Positions 1 through 6,727 of a stretch of 16,568 bases of DNA are shown in pieces. This stretch comes from an uncultured Haloferula sp. Its GTDB lineage: Bacteria; Verrucomicrobiota; Verrucomicrobiae; Verrucomicrobiales; Akkermansiaceae. The position numbers and the translations under genes were made by a program. Within the stretch, counting starts at the first letter, position 1, and each line of letters opens with the position of its first letter. The notes below the pieces were generated by a model. That model was not told where the DNA came from, did no database searches, and saw only the letters and a list, made by a program, of their open reading frames with translations. The DNA is taken from the NCBI GenBank assembly GCA_946885645.1, contig CAMPGU010000066.1, forward strand, positions 1 to 16,568, in the 5' to 3' direction.

Positions 1-3000
1 AGGTTCAGGCGTTCGCGGGCGAGCACGATCTGGCTGAAGGGATTCTTGCTCCCGTCCGGCGAAATGTTGACACCGCTGATGTCGATCGCGGATTGGAGCG
101 CGCCGCTGCGGCCCAGCATCTTCGGGTCGTTGACGCCGCTTTGCGTCATGGACACCAGCGAACGGTTCACGAATTGCGACAGGGAAACGAAGGGCCCGCG
201 CAGACGGACCTGGCGGGTCAGCTCGGTGGCCACCGCATCCAGCTCGGCATCCGTCAGCTTGCGGTAGCCCGCAAAGGAATCCTCGTCCTTGCCGGTCGGC
301 GGAGTGGTGGCCGCGGCGAGCTGCTCCAGACTGCGCGGGAAGATCGCATCCGCGTCCGCCCCGAGAGCGGCGGGGTGCTTCAAGTGCTTGCTGCTGGCCA
401 GAAGAGCCTTCCAGGCATCCTTGTCGGTGGAATTGACATTGTGGGAACCGTTCACCAGCAGGTGACCTGCCGCCTTCAGCGGATCGCGCAGATCGCTCGA
501 TTGATCGGAAGGATCGACCTTTACCATCGTCGGGTTGCGGGGGGTCGGCGAACCGGTGCCCGGAATGGACGAGAAGAAGTAGGTATCCCACAGGGCTGCA
601 TTGAGCAGGTAGGAGATATCGTAGTAGTTCGTTCTCGACGAGCTGGCGGAGTTGAACCCGGTGATGTTGAAATCCATGCGGGAGTGGGAGGTCTTCGCCC
701 GGGGAACGAAGGGTGACGCATAGGAGTTGCCGACCGCGTTTCCAGGCTGGTGACCCACCGAAGCATAGATGTCATCCCCGGTCAGATCGCCGTGCTGGAG
801 CTGGCCCAGCGAGACGAGTTCGGCCGGCGGGCTGAACAGAACCGTGCGGCGGGGAGCGAAGTGGGAGTGGCCCCAAGGCAGGGGATCCGCCACGAGATTC
901 CGCGAAAATTCGGAGCCTGTCTCTCCAGGGATTTCTCCCAAGGCAGAGCGGCTATTGGCGATCATCATGAAATACGGAGGCGGGTTGTAGGAGATGATCG
1001 GCTTCCGGAAGCGGGTTCCTTGGATGTTGAAGTCGGCATAAGTGCGGAGCGTGGAACTCCTCAGACCGAGCTGACCGGGATCCGGCAGCATCGTGTCGTA
1101 TCGTTCACCGGGTTGGCTGAGCTGGAAACTGTAGAACTGGAGCGGCAGGGGCTTGTTCATACTCGGTGCCTCCGAAGCAGTGATGGGGCGCGCCGTCACC
1201 TCGTAGGGCGCGTTGTCGAGTTCGAAGCGTTCGATCCTGCGCAGGATGCTGCTGCTGCCGGCGGGGCGCAATTCGACGCTTGCCTGTGAGGTCACGGTGT
1301 CTTCCCGCACGTCAAGCCGGATGCTGCTGTTCTGGGAGGTATTCCACGTGTTGTTGGTGGTTTCCAGGATCACGCTGTTTGAGAAATTGTCCGGCGCGCT
1401 GCTACGCAGGGTGGACAGGTTCACGATGACCGGGGCTGTCGTCATCGGGCGCGGTGCCGGACCGCTGATGGTGTAAGCCCGCGCTTGGCCAGCCGGCAGG
1501 GAGCCCGCCGGAATCCGGAAGATGGTGCGATTGAGGACCGCAGGCTTGGAGGTATTCTGAGCCAGGTAGGCAGGCTGGTCTTGCGGCGGCCACAGGTTGG
1601 GCTCTTCCCAGATTCGCGATGGCTGGCGGTTCGGGTCGGTGTCGTTCTTTATCTCTAGATCGAGCCCGGAGCTCCACTCCAGGGGATAAGGGTAGGGATT
1701 GGCGAGCGAGACCGCGATCTTCGCGCAAGGCTGCACGTGGTAAGTGCTGCCGCTGCTTACTTTCAACTTCACGCCGAGCAGCAAGCGGAAATCCGCGATG
1801 ACCGGGGCGATGGCGCTGCTGGTGATATTGGTGGCGGGGGTGACCGTGAGCTTGCCGGCCTGTTTGGCCTCCTGGCCGAGATCGTGGAGCTCCTTCAGGC
1901 GATCCCATCGCGGACCCTTCATGGCTTGCGAGGTCACCGACTTCGGGATGATGTTGCCATTCGCCGCCACGCCATTGAGAAGCCCCAATGGGGGGCTGCC
2001 CGGTAGCCCTTGGGTCATGTAGGCGGAGAGATCGAGGCGCAGCCCTCCCTGAAGCGTGTCGGTGAGCACGCCGAAGCTTTCGGTCGTTGCCGAATGGAAG
2101 GCCTTGCCCTTCATCACCCCGCCCGCGTCATTCAGGTTCGGCATCATCAGGCTCGCCTGGGAGATGCTCACCACCTTCGCGATCGAATCTTCGCCCGCGC
2201 TTCCGGGGGAGGGATAGTTGGCAAATCCATCGACCGCCTCCCAGCCGCGGCGCTGGGCGGCAAGACTCGGGTAGGTCGCATCGTCGTTGCTGTCGAAGGG
2301 GGTAGCGAGATTCAGCTTCGCCTTCACACCTTCGTCCCCGATCCACCAGGCATGGCGGCCGGCAGGGTTGGTCGCGGAGGCGGAATCGTCGGCGATCTCC
2401 ACCAGAGGAGCGCTCACGTAGCGCTCGAGCGTATCCGGGTTCGGATCGCCTGCCGTGCCCTTGCCGACCAGTACCACGGCCCTCTTGCTATCGCTCACCG
2501 CACCGTTGGTTTGCACGGCGACGTCCTGATTCGCCGGGGTGAAGCCGGCGGATTGGTCATCCTCTTTTCCGGTGATGTGCCATTTGGGATGCGTCGGCAC
2601 GGGTATGGTCTTGTAATTCGTGGTGCCGGGATTCGCGTCATTGGTATTTTCCCAAACCCCGGTCCAATAGCGGGTGCCGCGCTGCACCGCGGTGAGGCCT
2701 TTGTTCGCCGAGTTGTTCCCGATGGGAATGTTATTTCCCGGGCTCGCTCCGGAGGAGAGGGGGGTGCCGGAAGAAGTGCCGCCCATGTCCGCGGTGGCGG
2801 ATACCCGCTGATCCGGTCCCAATTCCTTCTGAAGTTCCGAAATCGCGAACATCAGCGCCATCCGAGCATTGGCACGGGCGGCAGCCATCGCATCTCCGCG
2901 CGACGAAGATCTCAGCGAAATGCTCGACAAGCCGAGCAGCCCGATGGCGAGCACCGTGAGCAACACCATCAGCGAGAGTGAAATGACAAGAGCGAATCCG

Positions 3001-3047
3001 CGGGTTTTAGGAGAAGGGTGACATTTGGGGCTTGTCGTGCCGATCAT
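1..3047 (-). CDS. Verru_Chthon cassette protein A, 3' end cut by window edge
   Basis: An uninterrupted minus-strand frame of about 1015 codons begins with ATG at 3047 and runs off the left edge with no stop. The N-terminus has a short polar stretch (residues 1-16), then Arg-Gly-Phe and a hydrophobic segment at about 18-45 rich in Leu, Val and Ser. This resembles PilX-type pilus accessory proteins. It is not a canonical prepilin, because Glu5 of the mature part is absent. A conserved helical block follows (about 53-85, including ELQKELGPDQRVSATADM), which I recognise as typical of the Verru_Chthon cassette protein A family. The remainder is Ser/Thr/Asn/Pro-rich, as expected of a secreted or surface protein. 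In this family A is followed by cassette proteins B, C and D with prepilin-like N-termini, which would lie beyond the left edge. Function is unknown; a pseudopilus-like or envelope role is inferred. Upstream of the ATG there is an A-tract but no Shine-Dalgarno. Confidence 0.86.
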   Translation of the reverse strand, partial: MIGTTSPKCHPSPKTRGFALVISLSLMVLLTVLAIGLLGLSSISLRSSSRGDAMAAARANARMALMFAISELQKELGPDQRVSATADMGGTSSGTPLSSGASPGNNIPIGNNSANKGLTAVQRGTRYWTGVWENTNDANPGTTNYKTIPVPTHPKWHITGKEDDQSAGFTPANQDVAVQTNGAVSDSKRAVVLVGKGTAGDPNPDTLERYVSAPLVEIADDSASATNPAGRHAWWIGDEGVKAKLNLATPFDSNDDATYPSLAAQRRGWEAVDGFANYPSPGSAGEDSIAKVVSISQASLMMPNLNDAGGVMKGKAFHSATTESFGVLTDTLQGGLRLDLSAYMTQGLPGSPPLGLLNGVAANGNIIPKSVTSQAMKGPRWDRLKELHDLGQEAKQAGKLTVTPATNITSSAIAPVIADFRLLLGVKLKVSSGSTYHVQPCAKIAVSLANPYPYPLEWSSGLDLEIKNDTDPNRQPSRIWEEPNLWPPQDQPAYLAQNTSKPAVLNRTIFRIPAGSLPAGQARAYTISGPAPRPMTTAPVIVNLSTLRSSAPDNFSNSVILETTNNTWNTSQNSSIRLDVREDTVTSQASVELRPAGSSSILRRIERFELDNAPYEVTARPITASEAPSMNKPLPLQFYSFQLSQPGERYDTMLPDPGQLGLRSSTLRTYADFNIQGTRFRKPIISYNPPPYFMMIANSRSALGEIPGETGSEFSRNLVADPLPWGHSHFAPRRTVLFSPPAELVSLGQLQHGDLTGDDIYASVGHQPGNAVGNSYASPFVPRAKTSHSRMDFNITGFNSASSSRTNYYDISYLLNAALWDTYFFSSIPGTGSPTPRNPTMVKVDPSDQSSDLRDPLKAAGHLLVNGSHNVNSTDKDAWKALLASSKHLKHPAALGADADAIFPRSLEQLAAATTPPTGKDEDSFAGYRKLTDAELDAVATELTRQVRLRGPFVSLSQFVNRSLVSMTQSGVNDPKMLGRSGALQSAIDISGVNISPDGSKNPFSQIVLARERLN

Positions 3048-3063
3048 GGTTTTTTTGGGGCCG

Positions 3064-3124
3064 ATAGATCGGTCGCCGTGCTCCGGGGTAGGTCAGATCC
3101 TGAATCACGATTACGCCGATCTAT
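3064..3124. repeat. 9-bp inverted repeat upstream of the cassette gene
   Basis: ATAGATCGG at 3064-3072 is the exact reverse complement of CCGATCTAT at 3116-3124, with 43 bp between the arms. The first arm also sits inside a short palindrome, CCGAT-AG-ATCGG (3061-3072). The pair lies 17-77 bp upstream of the cassette gene start, so it would be in the leader or promoter. It could be a paired regulator site or a long-loop RNA hairpin. A 9-bp match can also arise by chance. Confidence 0.35.
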
Positions 3125-3296
3125 ATGCCGACGTATTCACTAAGTATTCTTGATGCGCCAGTATAAAATTCGCCTTTTCTGTGTTTGTGTGAGGAAATCT
3201 GTGGGGTTTTGAGTAGTTCATGTGGGAATTTAGGCGAAATAGTGCTATAAGCGGATAAATCGGGCGTCCGCGGGGCATTCCCTTTTTGGGTTAGGG

Positions 3297-3360
3297 CACC
3301 GGTAAGCTCCCGGCGCTCTTGACCGGCCTCCGGCTGACGCCGGGATAAATGACGCCGGTG
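3297..3360 (-). terminator. Nested GC-rich hairpin after ilvA (possible terminator or REP-like element)
   Basis: Two nested inverted repeats lie just downstream of the ilvA stop: outer arms CACCGG (3297-3302) and CCGGTG (3355-3360), inner arms CCCGGCG (3309-3315) and CGCCGGG (3338-3344). The central loop contains further self-complementary CCGG motifs. The position fits transcription termination for the minus-strand operon ending in ilvA. In the direction of transcription no run of U follows, only an A-rich stretch (CCCAAAAAGGG), so it is not a textbook intrinsic terminator. A palindromic repeat unit is the alternative. Confidence 0.4.
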
Positions 3361-3368
3361 ACCGCCTC

Positions 3369-4982
3369 CTAGCGGCCGATCAGGCGCTCACGGGTCTCCG
3401 CGTCCACCGGCTTGCAGGAACGGTAGCCGTCCCCCTGCTCCGGGACGGAGCAAAGGAACTCCGTCCGCTTCTCCTCGCCGTCAAAATCCAGCCCGATCAA
3501 GGCGCGGCCGATGCGTTCGCCGGACTGGCGGTAGTTGAAGTAGCAAAGGTTCGCCCGGCCGCGGACCAGCTTGTCGAGGAAATCGTGCAGGGCACCCGGC
3601 CGTTCGTAAAAGTCGAGGCGCAGGAAGGCGGGGCACGCCAGCAGATCGCCCCGCAACGGGATCGCGCGGAAGGCGATATCCACCGCGCCCGTAAGGTCTT
3701 CCCACGTGAAACCGCGGGCATCCAGCTTCGCGGGCAGGCCCTCGAGCGCCGAGGGGTCCTCAGCGGTGATGGTGAAGGCGGGCCAAGCCTCGGCTTCGTG
3801 GAGCTTCCCGTACTGGAAATCGGCGATGTTCAGGCCATCGAAGCAGGTATCCAGCAGCTCCAGCATGGTGCCGGGGCGCTCGGGAATGCGGATACGCAGG
3901 GTGCGGGAGGCATTTTGGGAGGAGCCCTCGGATTGAGCGATCAGGCCGAGCTGGAGGAAATCCACGTTGGCCCCTGAAACGACGACCAGCACGCGTTTCC
4001 CTTCGAGCCGGGTACGGTCCTTCATGACGGCGGCGAGGCCGAGCGCGCCGGAGGGCTCGGAGACGCAGCGCAGGCCCTCCCACAGCGTGCGGATTGCCCG
4101 GCTGACCTCGGCATTCGTCACCGTTTCCACGCGAGCGAGGGTGTCGCGGCAGATTTCGAAGGGCAGCGCGCCCGCTTTCCGCACCGCGGTGCCGTCACAG
4201 AAGATATCGACCTCATCGAGTGCCACCGGCTTGTCCGCCTCCAGTGCTGCTTTCATGGAGGCTTGGCCGAGGCCCTCGACCCCGACGATCTCGATTCCCG
4301 GCCAATAGGTCTTGAGCCAGGTGGAAACGCCCGCCGCCATGCCGCCGCCGCCGATCTGCAGATAGGCCGCATCGAAAGGACCGTGGCCGGAGAGCACCAC
4401 CTCATCCGCCAGGGTGCCTTGGCCGGCCATCACCTGCAGGTCGTCGTAGGCATGCACGTAGGTTGTTCCGGTGGCCTCTGCATCTTCCCGCGCGGCGGCT
4501 ACGGCTTCATCGTAGCTATCGCCGGAAAGGAGGATTTCGACGCTTGATCCGCCGTGATGAAGCACCGCGGCTTGTTTCACCCGCGGGGTGGAGCGCGGCA
4601 TGTAGATGCGGGCCTCGATGCCGAGGACACGCGCGGCGAGGGCCACCCCTTGGGCATGATTCCCCGCGGAGGCGGTGACCACGCCCGCGGCGCGCTGCTC
4701 CGGGGTGAGCACGGCCATCCGGTTGCACGCGCCGCGCCACTTGTAGGCTTTGATGGGGGAGAGATCCTCGCGCTTCACCCAGATTTCCGGCCCGGGGCCG
4801 GGCAGGACGAGGCGCTCCAGCGGTGTCGGCTGGCCGAAGCGGTAAACGCGCTCCCGCGCAAAAAGGATCTCCTGACGCAAGCGTCGGTCGAGCGGCAGTC
4901 CATCGCGTTCCACGGCGGGATTCTGGACATCGGGGGGCGGGGCGCAAGGCCGGGGAAAGGGCGCTCCTAGATCGCCCGGCAT
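3369..4982 (-). CDS. ilvA: Biosynthetic threonine ammonia-lyase (threonine deaminase)
   Basis: This PLP enzyme converts L-threonine to 2-oxobutanoate and ammonia, the first committed step of isoleucine synthesis, in the cytoplasm. The catalytic domain shows the PLP-lysine motif AYKWRGA (Lys about residue 81), the SAGNHAQG substrate loop, the glycine-rich phosphate loop GGGGMAAG and CVSEPSGA. The C-terminal third carries two ACT-like regulatory repeats (RIRIPERPGTMLELL and LRLDFYERPGALHDFL), which mark the long isoleucine-inhibited form rather than the short catabolic TdcB form. From the ATG at 4982 the protein has 537 residues and overlaps the trpF end by 16 nt. A GTG at 4913 would give 514 residues, the usual length, and removes a Pro-rich, probably non-native leader. 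The open frame extends further upstream to 5171, but only inside trpF. It is the last gene of the minus-strand group. Confidence 0.95.
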   Translation of the reverse strand: MPGDLGAPFPRPCAPPPDVQNPAVERDGLPLDRRLRQEILFARERVYRFGQPTPLERLVLPGPGPEIWVKREDLSPIKAYKWRGACNRMAVLTPEQRAAGVVTASAGNHAQGVALAARVLGIEARIYMPRSTPRVKQAAVLHHGGSSVEILLSGDSYDEAVAAAREDAEATGTTYVHAYDDLQVMAGQGTLADEVVLSGHGPFDAAYLQIGGGGMAAGVSTWLKTYWPGIEIVGVEGLGQASMKAALEADKPVALDEVDIFCDGTAVRKAGALPFEICRDTLARVETVTNAEVSRAIRTLWEGLRCVSEPSGALGLAAVMKDRTRLEGKRVLVVVSGANVDFLQLGLIAQSEGSSQNASRTLRIRIPERPGTMLELLDTCFDGLNIADFQYGKLHEAEAWPAFTITAEDPSALEGLPAKLDARGFTWEDLTGAVDIAFRAIPLRGDLLACPAFLRLDFYERPGALHDFLDKLVRGRANLCYFNYRQSGERIGRALIGLDFDGEEKRTEFLCSVPEQGDGYRSCKPVDAETRERLIGR

Positions 4983-5635
4983 GCCGCGAGCAAGGCCTCC
5001 ACCTTGCCGAAATCCTTCACTCCGGGACGGATCTCGGCTCCGGAGGCGACGTCCAAGGCCGCGGGCTGTACCGCCGCGATGGCTTCCGACACGTTCCCGG
5101 GCGTGATTCCACCGGCAAGGATCAGGGGCAACTCCGGGTTCTCCGCCACGAACCGACGGGCCAAGGCCCAATCAATCGTTTGGCCGGTGCCGCCATAGAC
5201 GCCCGGCGCATGGGCATCGAGCAAGATGCCGGCGGCCCGGAATGCATGCACCGATTCCAGGTCCGCCACGCCGCGCACGCCGATGGCCTTTACAAAGGGA
5301 ACCCCGGCGTTTTCCAGCATCCTCGCGTCCTCCGCCGTCTCATCCCCGTGGAGTTGGACCAGATCGATCAGGCCTTCCTCATAGAGGCGGACGGGCAGTT
5401 CGTAGCCTGCATTCACGAAAACCCCTACTCGAAGGATCTTGCCCTCCAGCTCCTTGAGGAAGCCGGCCTGCGCAGGATCCAGATAGCGTTTCGATAGCGG
5501 CCAGAAGTTTGCCCCCAGCGCATCCACGCCGAGATCGGCCAGGCGCTGCGCGTCCGACGGCAGGGTGACGCCACAGATTTTCAGCGAAGCAGGGGAGGAG
5601 GACAGGAAAGATGCGGCGGTCACGCGCGGAACCAT
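4967..5635 (-). CDS. trpF: Phosphoribosylanthranilate isomerase
   Basis: TrpF catalyses the Amadori rearrangement of N-(5-phosphoribosyl)anthranilate in tryptophan synthesis, in the cytoplasm. The protein is a single (beta/alpha)8 barrel. The N-terminal LKICGVT contains the catalytic cysteine, VQLHGDE follows in the middle, the catalytic aspartate lies in LLDAHAPGVYGGTG, and the phosphate-binding loops are LAGGITPGNV and LDVASGAEIRPGVKD. The ATG at 5635 gives 222 residues, close to the family length. A GTG at 5698 would add 21 residues and overlap the upstream gene, and the extra sequence looks non-native. No trp neighbours are present, so trpF stands apart from a trp operon. It sits 56 nt after the reductase gene, and its end overlaps the likely start of ilvA, which suggests coupled translation. 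Confidence 0.95.
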   Translation of the reverse strand: MVPRVTAASFLSSSPASLKICGVTLPSDAQRLADLGVDALGANFWPLSKRYLDPAQAGFLKELEGKILRVGVFVNAGYELPVRLYEEGLIDLVQLHGDETAEDARMLENAGVPFVKAIGVRGVADLESVHAFRAAGILLDAHAPGVYGGTGQTIDWALARRFVAENPELPLILAGGITPGNVSEAIAAVQPAALDVASGAEIRPGVKDFGKVEALLAACRAI

Positions 5636-5691
5636 CGGCGGCGGAAGCCGGGATGCCAAGGGGAAGTCGCGGGACCGGCAGCGCAACGCCG

Positions 5692-6717
5692 CTACCACGC
5701 CACCTCCAGCACCTGCTTGCCGATCATCTTCCCTGTTTCCTGCTCGCGGTGAGCGGCGGCGAGGGTCTCTGGAGAAAGCCTGCCGCCATTGCGGGTCATG
5801 GTGCTGCGAAGCCCTCCCGCATCGACGAGCGTGGCGACCTCCTTCAGCAGTTCATGCTGCTCGATCATGTCCGGTGTCTGGAACATCGGGCGCGTGAACA
5901 TGAATTCCCAGATGAATGCCGCGCACTTGCTCTTTAGCATCCCGATGTCCGGGATCTCGGCGGACTCCACGATGGCGGTGATCTTTCCCTGAGGAATGAT
6001 CGCCTGCGCCATCGCCTTCCAATGCGCGGTGGTATCCGCGAAGCAGGCGATGTAGTCCACGGTCTTGAAACCGATCTTTTCCAACTCGGCCGGCCAATCT
6101 CCCGAATGATCGATCACGTGATGCGCGCCCATCTTGTGACACCATGCGACCGTCTCCGGCCGCGACGCCGTGGCGATGACGGTGAAGCCGGTCAGCACCG
6201 CGGCGAGCTGGATGCCGATGGAGCCGACCCCGCCCGCTCCGCTGAGGATCAGCAAGGTCTTGTCCTTGCCTTCCGCCAATTCTCCGGGCGTGAGTCCCAG
6301 CCGGTCGAACAAGCATTCCCACGCCGTGATGGCGGTCAGCGGCAGCGCCGCAGCCTCCGCGAAACCGAGTGTCTCCGGTTTCTTCGCGACGATGCGCTCG
6401 TCCACCGCCTGTAGCTCCGCATTCGATCCGGCGCGGGTGATGTCCCCCGCGTAGTAAACTTCATCGCCCGGGCGGAAGAGGGTGACGGCTTCGCCCACTG
6501 CCTCCACCACGCCCGCGGCGTCGAAACCGAGGATCTTCGGCTCGGTTTCCCCTTCGGCGCGGGCCCGCCGTACCTTGTAGTCCACCGGATTGATGCCTAC
6601 CGCCTTCACCCGCACCAGCAAGTCCCGCGGCCCCGGCACCGGATCGGGCAGATCCAGCGTCGCGAAGCATTCGGGATGATCGAGCGGCAGTTTGCGCGTG
6701 ATGGCGATGGCTTTCAT
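5692..6717 (-). CDS. Zinc-type alcohol dehydrogenase-like NAD(P)H oxidoreductase (MDR superfamily)
   Basis: The 341-residue protein belongs to the medium-chain dehydrogenase/reductase superfamily. It is most like the 'zinc-binding alcohol dehydrogenase family' branch related to quinone oxidoreductases. The N-terminal GroES-like domain includes VGINPVDYKVR and ILGFDAAGVVEAVG. The central Rossmann fold has the nucleotide loop SGAGGVGSIGIQLA, followed by GAHHVIDH. The C-terminus ends TGKMIGKQVLEV, as in relatives of NADPH-dependent quinone or enone reductases. I see none of the clustered cysteines of the structural zinc site, so it is probably zinc-independent despite the family name. The substrate cannot be read from sequence. 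The ATG at 6717 lies 10 nt after the sulfatase stop, so the two are probably co-transcribed. AAGGA is present but only 1 nt from the ATG. Confidence 0.88.
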   Translation of the reverse strand: MKAIAITRKLPLDHPECFATLDLPDPVPGPRDLLVRVKAVGINPVDYKVRRARAEGETEPKILGFDAAGVVEAVGEAVTLFRPGDEVYYAGDITRAGSNAELQAVDERIVAKKPETLGFAEAAALPLTAITAWECLFDRLGLTPGELAEGKDKTLLILSGAGGVGSIGIQLAAVLTGFTVIATASRPETVAWCHKMGAHHVIDHSGDWPAELEKIGFKTVDYIACFADTTAHWKAMAQAIIPQGKITAIVESAEIPDIGMLKSKCAAFIWEFMFTRPMFQTPDMIEQHELLKEVATLVDAGGLRSTMTRNGGRLSPETLAAAHREQETGKMIGKQVLEVAW

Positions 6718-6727
6718 GTCCTTGTGA

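Larger units (their letters stand above)
3048..3368. other. Intergenic region, 321 bp, AT-richer, no gene
   Basis: This gap separates the ilvA stop from the start of the cassette protein A gene, both on the minus strand. I see no credible coding frame. About 3105-3265 is clearly richer in A and T than the flanking genes, as expected of a promoter region for the cassette gene. A TATACT-like -10 candidate lies on the minus strand near 3159-3164, but no good -35 box accompanies it. The region next to ilvA is GC-rich with inverted repeats, listed separately. Confidence 0.6.

Noticed and set aside
2010..2981. 323-codon plus-strand frame, with others at 93-716 and 750-1289
   Set aside because: All are antisense shadows of the cassette protein A gene, which has the recognisable product.
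4964..4970. AGGAG on the minus strand near the trpF stop, as an ilvA ribosome-binding site
   Set aside because: It lies after the ATG at 4982 and about 50 nt before the GTG at 4913, so it fits neither start.
4983..5171. N-terminal extension of ilvA back to 5171
   Set aside because: These 63 codons lie inside trpF, are Arg/Gly-rich, and do not match threonine deaminases.
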